Below are positions 10,501-19,455 of a DNA stretch of 64,000 nucleotides, piece by piece. The translations under genes were made by a program, and so were the position numbers. The first letter of the stretch is position 1. Each line of letters begins with the position of its first letter. The DNA is from an uncultured Acidimicrobiales bacterium. GTDB lineage: Bacteria > Actinomycetota > Acidimicrobiia > Acidimicrobiales > Aldehydirespiratoraceae. The stretch spans positions 1,522,277 through 1,586,276 of the forward strand of contig CATQHS010000001.1 in NCBI GenBank assembly GCA_958296055.1, given 5' to 3'. The notes below the pieces were generated by a model. That model was not told the DNA's origin, ran no database searches, and saw only the letters and a list, made by a program, of their open reading frames with translations.

Positions 10501-11027
10501 GAAATGCAGTTCAAATCAACTCGCTGAATAGTGGTTCCGAAGATGAAGACATCGCTCGTATGAGTTATGAATTGAGTGCTAAGCTTAATCGGGCTCGCTA
10601 CGACGAAGATATTGCTGAAATCACGAGCCTCACACGTCAAATTGATGATGCGGTTAGTCGAGAACGAGAGTCGCTTCGTGTCAGCATTGAGAATGCTATA
10701 TCTATTGCAGTGAATGATCTGCGTTCCGACTATCCATCGATCAATGAAACTATTTTTATAAAACACACTGAGCGATTGCATGAACTTGCTAAGCCTAACG
10801 AACTGAAAATTTTACGAGCTAACAACTTAGCAGTAGAGAAAATGGTAAATGATGTTGCTGATTTACTAGCTAAACTGTCGACCACTAGAAGTGTTAGACT
10901 CGTTCGTATCGGTGATGTCTGGAGGACGCCTATCACATCTCCTGAAGATCTGAATTCAGCTCTGGACTCCATTCGTGAAGCCGTTTTAGATCAACTCGCA
11001 GACGACACCGAAGTGCGTTTAAAGTGA
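7560..11027 (+). CDS. brxC: BrxC, BREX P-loop ATPase
   Basis: The large ATPase of BREX, 1155 residues, close to the ~1200 typical of BrxC. The Walker A motif GFFGSGKSS sits at residues 68-76, with a Walker B-like VVDEVGQYV near 255-263. The C-terminal third is helical with coiled-coil-like stretches. BrxC is required for BREX defence and methylation in characterised systems and probably acts in a complex with BrxB and PglZ. The GTG start overlaps brxB and the stop overlaps the GTG of pglX, four bases each. The gene is notably AT-rich compared with the host, consistent with transfer. Confidence 0.95.
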   Translation: MNISDIFSPLTRRDIKEVVKVDDEDSVLTEIEEYVLTDHIKEELTKALDVYQETLHNPSHEINMWVSGFFGSGKSSYAKIFGYLLANPIIDDKAVSDRFFELNNIPKARALLESIHATVITKVVLLDLNTSPNVLDEGEPIVLPIYRTLLRAFDYSGDFTLSELEWELEKEGTLNSFIERYEEIYRAPWTEQRNIIIAKNRASRILHELEPGTYPEADSWSKSVAPPTITTKWFVHRAGEILDRRCESRARMVFVVDEVGQYVARSTDRMRHLQGLAEECQKTESRIWLVATSQEKLTDVVDSLEGKQTELAKAQDRFPIRVDLLPSDIDEVTGRRVLDKTAEGAAQVRKLLAANRNQLAASVSLQSERHQPFADDDLIRLYPLVPYQLQILIEAVSARRAQGSAPTTMGGSNRTLIRHAHQLIYHPDVGLTNKPVGKLATLDLSYRLLEDVIPTSWRYEVDQVTDKHGNDSFAASVIKIIALCSEVPGVPLTPRNLAVMLHPAISADSVVADVITALQQLESENRIREGENGYRLQSPKQKNWEVTRRGIEMKPSNAVQLRQKVLKDELGSLTVTKGRAFKVGLFVENQRMTDGHISLDLRDANDIQELISISRSNEFHNRIFWTYRMANDTWDALSELYRSVEMVNRYDNPSQNDEQRALLVEERNRQDNFERRAINLLVRDLTVGTVIFNGNGIELQTPSVGWTIRSVADGIMLERLDKIYPERELFATNVTRSDVLTVLSADTIDGFPDRFGSDGLGLFRETAKGRELASDIGAVKAVMTYIESRNQYGEIQSGGQLENHFGSCPYGATVESLQAMLAVAMRSGLLEVVSQASHITSSTDSRLGSIFGQLPKFRAATFKPADNSGTSLDMRGEVAEWLGSMTGELPSLAPSDLADACREAFKELILPCNKTQSTLDGLGLTVPAILMTMSELLNQLANKDDAIVIETVHKYRTDLEAGKHRVMKMIELIEADLEVLRNAVQINSLNSGSEDEDIARMSYELSAKLNRARYDEDIAEITSLTRQIDDAVSRERESLRVSIENAISIAVNDLRSDYPSINETIFIKHTERLHELAKPNELKILRANNLAVEKMVNDVADLLAKLSTTRSVRLVRIGDVWRTPITSPEDLNSALDSIREAVLDQLADDTEVRLK

Positions 11028-14000
11028 CGACAATTTCGCCCGATAATCTGAGTACTTTGACGGCAGAGCAACGCGTCGTGTTGGAAAAATTGCTGCAGAA
11101 AATTCGCCGTTGGGTAGAGAATGACCTCGTTGAATCACTGTCAGGGAGATTCGGGATACAGACTGATGGCCGTATTGAAACTTTAGATTCTCTGTCACTG
11201 TCATCTACTGAGTTGGCGATACGGAAAGACTTGGTAGCAGTGATTGAATATCTTCGCGCTGAAGGTGAGGGCAATAAAGAATCAGTAGCACGGCTAGTTA
11301 GAGAGGCTGCTTTCAGTCACATAAATAGATTTATCGCTGTAAGAATTGCTGAAGCTATTGGACTGATTCCTGAGACAATGGCCCGTGGCTTGTCATCGAC
11401 TGGATTTGTAGATTTCACCCAACTATCACCGACAGTTGCTCCTACTGAATGGTTGCGTTTTGGTGTGTTTATTAAAATTTGCGCTGATGAGTTAGCAACA
11501 GACATTCCAGCCTTGTTTGATCCTCGTAACCCGCTATTGAGCCTTGAGACTACTGAGCGAATTTTAGGTCAGGTGGTAGAGGAGATCATAACGGTGCCTG
11601 ATGGAATGTGGAAGGCACCAGATGTCTTAGGGTGGGCTTATCAGTTTTTTAACAGTGGCGAAGAGCGTCAGAAGATGCGAAAGGAATCACCTGCCCCTCG
11701 AAACTCTCATGAACTGGCCGTGCGAAACCAGTTTTTCACACCCGGCTATGTGGTTGACTTCTTAGTTCATAATGGGCTTGGTGCTTATCTGGCAGCGGGA
11801 TTCCCTGCCCTGGTCAATGAATTGCCTCTGCTTCTAGAGGTTCCTAAAGAACCAATTGAGATTAATCTTAATACAGTGAGTGTTCTAGATCCAGCTTGTG
11901 GCTCAGGTCACTTCTTGTTAGGAGCTTATGACATCCTTGAAAAGGCTTGGCAGCTTGCTGGGCTTGATCCTGCTAAGTCAGCTCCTGCAATTGTGGGGTC
12001 GTTGTGGGGAATCGATATTGACCCGCGTGTCGTTCAAATTGCCCAAGCTGCAGTAATTTTTAGAGCCAGACGGCACTGCAAAAATACCGATCTTCCTACT
12101 CCAAACATCATTTGTGCCCGAGCCTTACCGGCCGGGTCAGAGGTAGACGAGTTCGTTGAAGATCTGGATACCCATGTTGCTCGGGTCGTACGAGCCATAG
12201 CTAGCGAATTGAATAACGCGCCCATATTGGGCTCACTGTTGAAGGTTGAGGAGAGACTCTCCAGCGAGGTAGGTGATATTTTTGGAACGGGTGTAATCGA
12301 AGGGACACTAGCGGAAGGTGCCAATCCTAAGTCCCCCCTTTCGGTAAAAGTCCAAGTCTTAGATGCACTGGGCAGCATAGCGGGCTCGGCAACAGCGACG
12401 GCTCCGCAACGTCTCTTTGCGGCGCAAGCTCAAGATGCTGTTCGGTTCGTTGATGCATTGAACCGCCGCTACACAGCCGTGCTCATGAATCCACCTTTCG
12501 GAGAACCGGTGGCCAATACAAAGCCATATCTGAAGGTCGCCTATCCATGGATTCCGACTAAGGATTACAATCTTCTTGCCGCCTTCGTTGGGCGGGGGCT
12601 TGAACTTTGTAAATCAGACTTCGGAACATGCGGTGCTATAACTTCAAGAGTTGGTTTATATATAAAGACATTTGGACTATGGCGACAGCAAATTCTCTTA
12701 GCTAAACATCTCGCTGCGTTAGCTGATCTTGGTTTTGGAGTCATGGATCAGGCGTTGGTGGAAGCGGCTGCCTATGTTTTAAAGAGTAGATCTTCGTCAG
12801 GACATGGACTTTTCGTGCGTCTGCTTAAAGAGCCGGACAAACCTAAAGCATTGAACGATGCGATTAAACGATATCGCGAAGGTCGCAATGATCCAAGAGT
12901 GTTTGAAATAGAACTGTCCGATCTCCATGCAATACCGGGATCGCCTGTCGCCTACTGGATGGCTGAATCTATTCGCAGGCTTTTCCGCCATTTTTTGTCA
13001 CTTGAAGGTAAAGGTGCTGACGTAAGAGTTGGACTTCAATCCGGCGACGATTTTAGATTCATTCGAACTTTTTGGGAAGTAGATTCCAAGCGTATCGGTT
13101 ATTCAAGAGAGGATACTAAGTGCGGCACGCGCTGGGTCCCTCACGCCAAAGGAGGTGAATATAGTCCTTATCATGCTAATATCTATCTACTTATTGATTG
13201 GGAGAACGATGGTGAACGGATTCGATCTATAAAAGGGCACCAGAACACTATAAAGGGGCACCAGAACACGCGATTTCTTTTCTCACCCGGTCTTACCTGG
13301 TCACGCCGTACTAACTCTGGATTTGGTATCAGGATACTGCCCAATGGTACAGCCTTTGGTAATAAAGGTCCTGCGGCGATTCCTCGTTCGCGAATAAGTT
13401 TTTTTGCTTTACTTGGGTATCTTAATAGTCGGCTTGTTCAGGCGCTGATGGATGCGATGGTTGCTGCTGGTGAAGAAGTAACATCTGGGGGTGCGTCCCG
13501 CAGTTACGAAGTTGGATTGGTGAAAAAGCTTCCTTGGATTGATAGTTTAAACAATGATGAACTGGCCTTAGTTGCGTCACAAATGGCCGAGCGACGAGCA
13601 GCTCTCGACAACTATGATGAAGTAACATGCCGCTTCGTAGGTCCGCGACTCCATAATGAATCCATCCTCGATTTACACTTGGCTCAATTGGAAGACGGAC
13701 TTGAACTCGACAAGCTTGTAAACGCAGCGTTGGGTCTTAACTCGGCTGCTCTTAGTTATTTGGACGAAGAAGTTGGATTCTACCCGCTTACTTATCCTGA
13801 CAGGGAAGATCTGGATGATCGGATAGAAGAATTGTACAAGATCCCGATAAAACAGGTTATTGATGCTTTGATTGATGAACGGGGCGGATCGCGGGCCATT
13901 GCTAACCTCAGTTATGTTGCCGATCGACGAATCGAAGTAATTTCGCATGGTCTTGAAGTGAATCCGTACTCGATTGTTAGAGTGGTGAAAGAGCGGAAGT

Positions 14001-14857
14001 TGATCGCATATGGTGAAGCAGAAGAAAATGCTTTTAGACTTGTCTCCTATCTTATAGGGGCTAGCTTTGGACGATGGGATTTACGGATCGGATGCGATCC
14101 GGCTAGGGCTGATTCATCCGTCGATCTGTTCGCTCCTCCGGCTCGCTACTCTCCGGGATCACTGTTTGGTAATGAAGCTGACCGCCAAAACGTTACTCCG
14201 CCTGGCTATCCGATCCAACTTCCCCCTGATGGAGTGCTGATTGATCAGGCCGGTCATGACTGGGACATCAGCAGAATGATAAAGCGAATTGGCGAAGTTC
14301 TTTTTGATTCTGATAATAAACTGCTGGACGATGCTTTATCGATTTTAATGACACGGTCTGACCTAACCCAGTTCCTACGCACTCAATTTTTTCGAAAACA
14401 CTTGACGATGTATTCAATGAGTCGGCGCAAAGCTCCGATCTATTGGCAATTACAGGTCCCATCGAAGACATGGGGAATCTGGCTATATGCTCCAAAGTTG
14501 TCTCGAGAGATGTTGTTTGCGATAGTGCGGGAGACTGAACAGCGCAAACAATTAGCCGAACGACACATTGAACGACTCCAGCGTGAAGTTGCTTCCGAGG
14601 GCGCAGTACGCAGAGCGAGCCAAGTGGCCAAGGAGTTAGATAATGAGCAAGGCTTGGCAGCGGAGCTAGCCAGGTTCCGTTCTGAAGCCGAACGGATCGC
14701 CAACCTGGGATGGGAACCCGACCTTGACGATGGAATGATACTCAATGCAGCCCTATTGGCCGATTTGTTTCCAGCCTGGCCAGGTGCAAAAGAGTATCGC
14801 GACGAACTACGAAAGGGGAAGTACCAGTGGGCGACGGTGTCTCAGTACGCCATATAG
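11024..14857 (+). CDS. pglX: PglX, BREX adenine-specific DNA methyltransferase
   Basis: 1277-residue N6-adenine methyltransferase that marks host DNA at the BREX recognition site. Motif I (DPACGSGHF) is at about residue 289 and the catalytic motif IV NPPF at about 489, both intact. Large N- and C-terminal regions provide target recognition and protein contacts. An in-frame 21-bp tandem duplication (13228-13269) doubles the heptapeptide IKGHQNT near residue 736, probably in or near the target-recognition region. The gene overlaps brxC by four bases and pglZ by 31 bases. It is AT-rich like brxC. Confidence 0.95.
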   Translation: MTTISPDNLSTLTAEQRVVLEKLLQKIRRWVENDLVESLSGRFGIQTDGRIETLDSLSLSSTELAIRKDLVAVIEYLRAEGEGNKESVARLVREAAFSHINRFIAVRIAEAIGLIPETMARGLSSTGFVDFTQLSPTVAPTEWLRFGVFIKICADELATDIPALFDPRNPLLSLETTERILGQVVEEIITVPDGMWKAPDVLGWAYQFFNSGEERQKMRKESPAPRNSHELAVRNQFFTPGYVVDFLVHNGLGAYLAAGFPALVNELPLLLEVPKEPIEINLNTVSVLDPACGSGHFLLGAYDILEKAWQLAGLDPAKSAPAIVGSLWGIDIDPRVVQIAQAAVIFRARRHCKNTDLPTPNIICARALPAGSEVDEFVEDLDTHVARVVRAIASELNNAPILGSLLKVEERLSSEVGDIFGTGVIEGTLAEGANPKSPLSVKVQVLDALGSIAGSATATAPQRLFAAQAQDAVRFVDALNRRYTAVLMNPPFGEPVANTKPYLKVAYPWIPTKDYNLLAAFVGRGLELCKSDFGTCGAITSRVGLYIKTFGLWRQQILLAKHLAALADLGFGVMDQALVEAAAYVLKSRSSSGHGLFVRLLKEPDKPKALNDAIKRYREGRNDPRVFEIELSDLHAIPGSPVAYWMAESIRRLFRHFLSLEGKGADVRVGLQSGDDFRFIRTFWEVDSKRIGYSREDTKCGTRWVPHAKGGEYSPYHANIYLLIDWENDGERIRSIKGHQNTIKGHQNTRFLFSPGLTWSRRTNSGFGIRILPNGTAFGNKGPAAIPRSRISFFALLGYLNSRLVQALMDAMVAAGEEVTSGGASRSYEVGLVKKLPWIDSLNNDELALVASQMAERRAALDNYDEVTCRFVGPRLHNESILDLHLAQLEDGLELDKLVNAALGLNSAALSYLDEEVGFYPLTYPDREDLDDRIEELYKIPIKQVIDALIDERGGSRAIANLSYVADRRIEVISHGLEVNPYSIVRVVKERKLIAYGEAEENAFRLVSYLIGASFGRWDLRIGCDPARADSSVDLFAPPARYSPGSLFGNEADRQNVTPPGYPIQLPPDGVLIDQAGHDWDISRMIKRIGEVLFDSDNKLLDDALSILMTRSDLTQFLRTQFFRKHLTMYSMSRRKAPIYWQLQVPSKTWGIWLYAPKLSREMLFAIVRETEQRKQLAERHIERLQREVASEGAVRRASQVAKELDNEQGLAAELARFRSEAERIANLGWEPDLDDGMILNAALLADLFPAWPGAKEYRDELRKGKYQWATVSQYAI
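13228..13269 (+). repeat. 21-bp in-frame tandem duplication inside pglX
   Basis: Two 21-bp units, 13228-13248 and 13249-13269, differ at one base (A or G at position 7). Each encodes the heptapeptide IKGHQNT in frame. Slippage or recombination could add or remove seven residues without a frameshift. Confidence 0.9.
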
Positions 14858-17364
14858 TCGTGAACCTGGTCAGAGATCACCTAACTGATCAACTCATTCG
14901 CAAGCTAGACCGCTACGGGGTGGTGATCTGGGACGATTCTACCGGTGCCTATGGAGACATCGTGGCCGATTTGCCGCTACTAGATGTGGAGCTACGTTAC
15001 TTCAGCGGCAGTTGGTACGCGCTGCGTCGAGATGTCGAGAAGTTTTTGATCGCGGGATCAGAGCCACCAAGGTTACTGGTCCATTTACCCGTAAGCAGGC
15101 CGGATCCGGATCCTTTGGAGGAGCTTAGAGCTATCGGTACAAGCTATCGTATTGCTCTACCTACCCTGCTGAAACAGTCACTGACTGATCAATTTACCGA
15201 ACGGCGTCTTACTGATATCGGGCTGCAATCCAGAACTCTTAGGGAAGCTGAAGCTGCTCTCGAACGCGCAGATTACAATACCGATGCTCGCCTGATCTCT
15301 ATCGTCGGAGACTCCTCAGTGGAAAGTATAGTTGCTCATCTTCTGAGTGGTCTACACACTGAAATATTTGACGAACCTGACTTAGGTGCTGTAGTACGAC
15401 AAACATTTTCTGACTCACTCGGTGGTGATTACACAGATCTGACTGGAGATGAACTCAGAACTGCTGCCTTCCGCCAAATTATTCTTGTGTTGATGTATGA
15501 GGCAGTAGAACAGCTTCCACAAGAATTATTGGGAGCCTTTGAAATCCCTAATGCGAGCCAATGCAGATCTTGTCGCTCTATACTTGAAACCCTTAGATCG
15601 GATACAACCCTACATGATGCATATATAGAACTAGCTAATCGTGTTGATGAACAACTCCATTTAGCGGTATTGCTAACTTGGGATAAATCGTTGGTATCAT
15701 TCGATGTCACGGCCGTGATCGAAAAACTGGCAATCATGGCGGCACTTCAGTTTTTTCAAACAGGTAAGTTTATCGAAGCTCAAACTTTGGCAGACCAACG
15801 ACTTACACACAGTTGGTGGGCTCAATATGATACTCCGGGTAAAACGAACGCTGCAACGAAGCTAAGGGCCATTGCAACGCTAGCTGAAATCGCTGAATTA
15901 ATGGCACAGTCTATACCTCGAGTATCGTCGTTGCGGGAACTGGCTAGGTGGTACAAGGAACAAGGTTGGAAGGTTGATTCTCTCTATCGTCGAGGCGAGT
16001 TTATCCGTGTAACCGCTCGCAGCGATCTCCGAGAGTTTGACGACTTGTTCGATTCTACTCGGATCAATTACGGGAACTGGCTTGACTCTGTCCTGCGTCA
16101 GACAGCGAACATCGCTTCGGCTGTTGAACTAGACACTCACGAACTTCAGCGCTCCATACATGAACGTTACGTTAGCAACGATTCCGAGCGCTGCGCTTAC
16201 GTATTGGTGGATGCTCTCCGTTACGAATTGGGATGCGATTTGGCTGAGAGATTAGGTAATAGTGTCAAGGCACAAGTAGGTATTGATGCGGCCGTTGCCA
16301 CACCTCCAACTATCACCCCGGTGGGTATGGCGTCTCTGCTCCCCGGCAGCGAAACTTCTTTCGGAATCGAACTAAGCGACAGCGATGAACTGATCGTAAA
16401 GGTAGGCGGACGGCCAGTACAAGGTGTCAGTGATCGTATCGGCCGCCTCGAACAGGCCCATGGACCTGTAGCTGATCTAGTCTTAGATGATGTTGCACAG
16501 TCCTCAAATAGTAGCCTGAAGAATCGGATCGGAAAAGCTTCCTTGATTCTAGTCCGTTCAAGCGAAATTGATGCCCACGGAGAATCGGATTGTCTCTCGG
16601 CGAGCTGGGTTTCTTTCAACGGCATACTCGATATTCTTTGCACCGCTGTGGCTAAACTACTCCATGCAGGCGTTCGCAAAGTGATTATAACATCTGACCA
16701 TGGGTTTCTGGCAGTCCACCAGCTCGGTCCTGATCGCCGTATCGATAAACCCGTGACTGGCGCAGGAAACCAACACCGTAGAGCCTGGATCGGTCGCGGC
16801 GGTGTCGCAAGCGAGTCGGCCGTAAAGGTGGCACTGGCCGACTTCGGCATCAGCGGCGATCTCGATATTATCACGCCGCGCGGATTGGGCGTATTCACCA
16901 GCGGCGGTGGTCTCCAGTTCTTCCACGGCGGACTGTCGCCTCAGGAACTGGTAGTCCCGGTCATCACCGTTGTAGCCGACGAGACCACTCTCGAACCCAG
17001 CTATGAGATTTCTTTGAGGGTTGCCGGTGATAAGATCACCACTGGAGTGATCGCGGTCACCGTCGGCATGCTCGCCAATGATCTGCTGACCCGCGAATCC
17101 CGAATCCGGCTTCAACTTGTGCATAATGACCGGCAAGCGGCGGTGGTCTTCGGCGGTGATGGTGTTGACCAGGCGACCGGGATCGTCACCGTGAGCATTG
17201 ATCGTTCTTGTGTGGTCCAGATGCAAGTGACCACGAACCTAGCGGCCGGATCGACCGCCACGCTGGAAGTACTCGATGCAGCTACCGGGGTTCGTCTCGG
17301 CGATTTCCAAGTCGAAGTGTCCGCCAACGTGATCGTGGAAGACTTAGAAGATGATCTCGACTGA
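14827..17364 (+). CDS. pglZ: PglZ, BREX alkaline-phosphatase-superfamily protein
   Basis: 845 residues of the PglZ family, a core BREX protein with an alkaline-phosphatase-like fold. Metal-site motifs are visible: VLVDALRYE (Asp462), ITSDHGF (Asp624-His625) and HGGLSPQELVVPV further on. PglZ is needed for BREX immunity; nuclease activity has been reported for some members. The GTG at 14827 follows GAAAGGGGAAG and lies inside the end of pglX. GC content rises noticeably in the 3' half, so the operon is not compositionally uniform. A 15-base gap separates it from brxL. Confidence 0.95.
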   Translation: MGDGVSVRHIVVNLVRDHLTDQLIRKLDRYGVVIWDDSTGAYGDIVADLPLLDVELRYFSGSWYALRRDVEKFLIAGSEPPRLLVHLPVSRPDPDPLEELRAIGTSYRIALPTLLKQSLTDQFTERRLTDIGLQSRTLREAEAALERADYNTDARLISIVGDSSVESIVAHLLSGLHTEIFDEPDLGAVVRQTFSDSLGGDYTDLTGDELRTAAFRQIILVLMYEAVEQLPQELLGAFEIPNASQCRSCRSILETLRSDTTLHDAYIELANRVDEQLHLAVLLTWDKSLVSFDVTAVIEKLAIMAALQFFQTGKFIEAQTLADQRLTHSWWAQYDTPGKTNAATKLRAIATLAEIAELMAQSIPRVSSLRELARWYKEQGWKVDSLYRRGEFIRVTARSDLREFDDLFDSTRINYGNWLDSVLRQTANIASAVELDTHELQRSIHERYVSNDSERCAYVLVDALRYELGCDLAERLGNSVKAQVGIDAAVATPPTITPVGMASLLPGSETSFGIELSDSDELIVKVGGRPVQGVSDRIGRLEQAHGPVADLVLDDVAQSSNSSLKNRIGKASLILVRSSEIDAHGESDCLSASWVSFNGILDILCTAVAKLLHAGVRKVIITSDHGFLAVHQLGPDRRIDKPVTGAGNQHRRAWIGRGGVASESAVKVALADFGISGDLDIITPRGLGVFTSGGGLQFFHGGLSPQELVVPVITVVADETTLEPSYEISLRVAGDKITTGVIAVTVGMLANDLLTRESRIRLQLVHNDRQAAVVFGGDGVDQATGIVTVSIDRSCVVQMQVTTNLAAGSTATLEVLDAATGVRLGDFQVEVSANVIVEDLEDDLD

Positions 17365-17379
17365 GAAAGTATCACCTGC

Positions 17380-19374
17380 ATGACCGCGTTTCACGATCGA
17401 CTCGACGAACTGGCCAACCGCCACTTACCAGGACGAGTGGTGCGCAAAGATCTAGTGCGACAAGTGAAGGTTGGAGTTAGCGTTCCGGTCTACGTACTCG
17501 AATTCCTGCTCGGCAAGTACTGTGCCTCCTCGGACCCTGCGGCCATCGAAGCGGGACTAACCGTCGTCAACCAGGCGCTGGCAGAGAACTTCATCAGGCC
17601 GGATGAATCAGAGCAGACCAAAGCGAAACTAAAAAAGAAAGGTAAGCACCGACTCATCGACAAAGTAGACGTACGATTTGTTGAGAGTGATAAGAAATTC
17701 TGGGCCACCCTTCACAACTTCGGATCCAAGTTCGTCCACATCCCTGAAGAGATCGTCTACAAGTACGATCGTCTGCCCGGCGGCGGCGTCTGGTGTCAGA
17801 TTGATCTCGTCTACAATGACCTTGAGGACACCGCACAGAGGACGCCCTTCTACATTTCAGCTTTGAAGCCAATCCAAGTCGCCGCCTTTGACCGGGATGC
17901 CTACTTCGAAGCTCGTCGCCACTTCAGCCGGGATGACTGGCTTGATCTGGTCATCCGGTCTGTCGGTTTGGAACCGGTCGCGTGTGACTTGAGGACCAAG
18001 CTCTTGGTCGTCACTCGTCTCATTCCCATGGTCGAAAGTAACTACAACCTGATCGAACTCGGTCCTTGGGGTACCGGTAAGTCCTTCGTATTCAGAGAAT
18101 CCAACCCGAACACCATTCTGATATCTGGCGGCAAAGTCACCGTCGCCCAACTCTTTATGAATATGTCGACGGGACGGGTCGGCCTGCTCGGTATGTGGGA
18201 TGTAGTCGCTTTCGACGAAGTCGCCGGATTGCAGATGCCGGATTCCACCTTAATCAACATGCTCAAAGACTTCATGGAGTCGGGCTCTTTCGCCCGAGGA
18301 AAGGAGGAGGTGCCCACCGAAGCATCCCTCGTGTTTATCGGAAACACCTCCAAGGCTCACGAGGAGTTGGTTCGTACTGCCCATCTGTTCGCAGACCTGC
18401 CGCCCGCCATGATCGATCCCGCCTTCCTTGATCGCATGCACTATTACCTTCCGGGCTGGGAATTGCCGAAGCTCGAGAAGCGGCTGTTCACCGATCACTT
18501 CGGCTTTGTCTCGGACTACTTCGCGGAAGCGCTGCGTCAGCTCCGCAAACAAAGTTTCGTGCGAGCCGTAGACAGTGACTTCTCGCTCGGCTCTCATCTG
18601 GCCGCTCGCGACGATAAAGCGGTCCGCAAAACGGTTTCGGGTCTGATCAAGATCCTGCACCCCCACGGTGAGTGGAGCCACGGAGATCTCCGCCAGTACT
18701 TGGAATTCGCGCTGGAGGGCAGACGCAGGGTGAAAGAGCAACTCAAGAAGTTGGCTGCTTACGACTATGCTAAAACCGATTTCTCCTATGTCGAGAATGA
18801 CACAGCCAGAGAGACTTGGGTGGAAGTCGTGGAGCAACTTCAAGATTTTAATGATGAGTCGGATGTGGACGAACAAGCTACCCGAGTTTTAGCCGCAGTG
18901 TCTATAGCCGAGATCATCGAGAGCGGAGAGAGCAAGACGGTCGAGTTCAAACGAACTGGCCGGTACAACCTGCATACGGGCAGCCGAGACGAGCGATTGG
19001 AGCATGAGATCGTCAAGTGTGTCGCAGGCTTCATGAATGCAAACGGCGGTGTTCTTTTGATCGGAGTGACTGACGACAGACAAATCTCCGGGATGGCAGA
19101 AGATTACAAGCTGACGGGTGACCGTGGCCGGGACGGGTTCGAGAACTGGTTGACGACAAAGCTAGGGGGAGAACTCGGCCGACCGGTGGTGGCATCATTC
19201 TTCGAAGTGAGCTTCGATGCATTACCGGAAGGCGATGTGTGCCGCGTCGATGTGAGAATGAGCAACCAGCCGGTGTATGCGGGTAAGGAAGCGGAGTTTT
19301 TTGTTCGGATGGGCAACTCGACCCGCTCTTACAACACTCGGGACGCTCTCGAGTACATCAACGCTCGCTGGTAA
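17380..19374 (+). CDS. brxL: BrxL-type AAA+ protein with C-terminal AlbA_2 domain
   Basis: 664 residues. Residues 1-500 are a classical BrxL: an N-terminal domain, Walker A GPWGTGKS at 228-235, Walker B VVAFDEV near 275-281, and the DFMESGSFARGK and FIGNTS blocks. Known type 1 BrxL proteins continue into a Lon-like protease domain. Here, from about residue 510, the protein instead has a Schlafen AlbA_2 domain (SKTVEFKRTGRYN, then NANGGVLLIGVTDDR, ending FFVRMGNSTRSY). I see no Lon Ser-Lys protease motif. AlbA_2 domains are usually linked to nucleic-acid binding. The gene closes the BREX operon; the next gene is convergent and host-like. Confidence 0.93.
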   Translation: MTAFHDRLDELANRHLPGRVVRKDLVRQVKVGVSVPVYVLEFLLGKYCASSDPAAIEAGLTVVNQALAENFIRPDESEQTKAKLKKKGKHRLIDKVDVRFVESDKKFWATLHNFGSKFVHIPEEIVYKYDRLPGGGVWCQIDLVYNDLEDTAQRTPFYISALKPIQVAAFDRDAYFEARRHFSRDDWLDLVIRSVGLEPVACDLRTKLLVVTRLIPMVESNYNLIELGPWGTGKSFVFRESNPNTILISGGKVTVAQLFMNMSTGRVGLLGMWDVVAFDEVAGLQMPDSTLINMLKDFMESGSFARGKEEVPTEASLVFIGNTSKAHEELVRTAHLFADLPPAMIDPAFLDRMHYYLPGWELPKLEKRLFTDHFGFVSDYFAEALRQLRKQSFVRAVDSDFSLGSHLAARDDKAVRKTVSGLIKILHPHGEWSHGDLRQYLEFALEGRRRVKEQLKKLAAYDYAKTDFSYVENDTARETWVEVVEQLQDFNDESDVDEQATRVLAAVSIAEIIESGESKTVEFKRTGRYNLHTGSRDERLEHEIVKCVAGFMNANGGVLLIGVTDDRQISGMAEDYKLTGDRGRDGFENWLTTKLGGELGRPVVASFFEVSFDALPEGDVCRVDVRMSNQPVYAGKEAEFFVRMGNSTRSYNTRDALEYINARW

Positions 19375-19455
19375 CTGCCCGGACTCGCTGAAGCTGACCG
19401 TCGGCCGGGCCCGGCCTGTTGCCCTAACGTCACCAGCCCGGCGCCCGGGCCGGGT

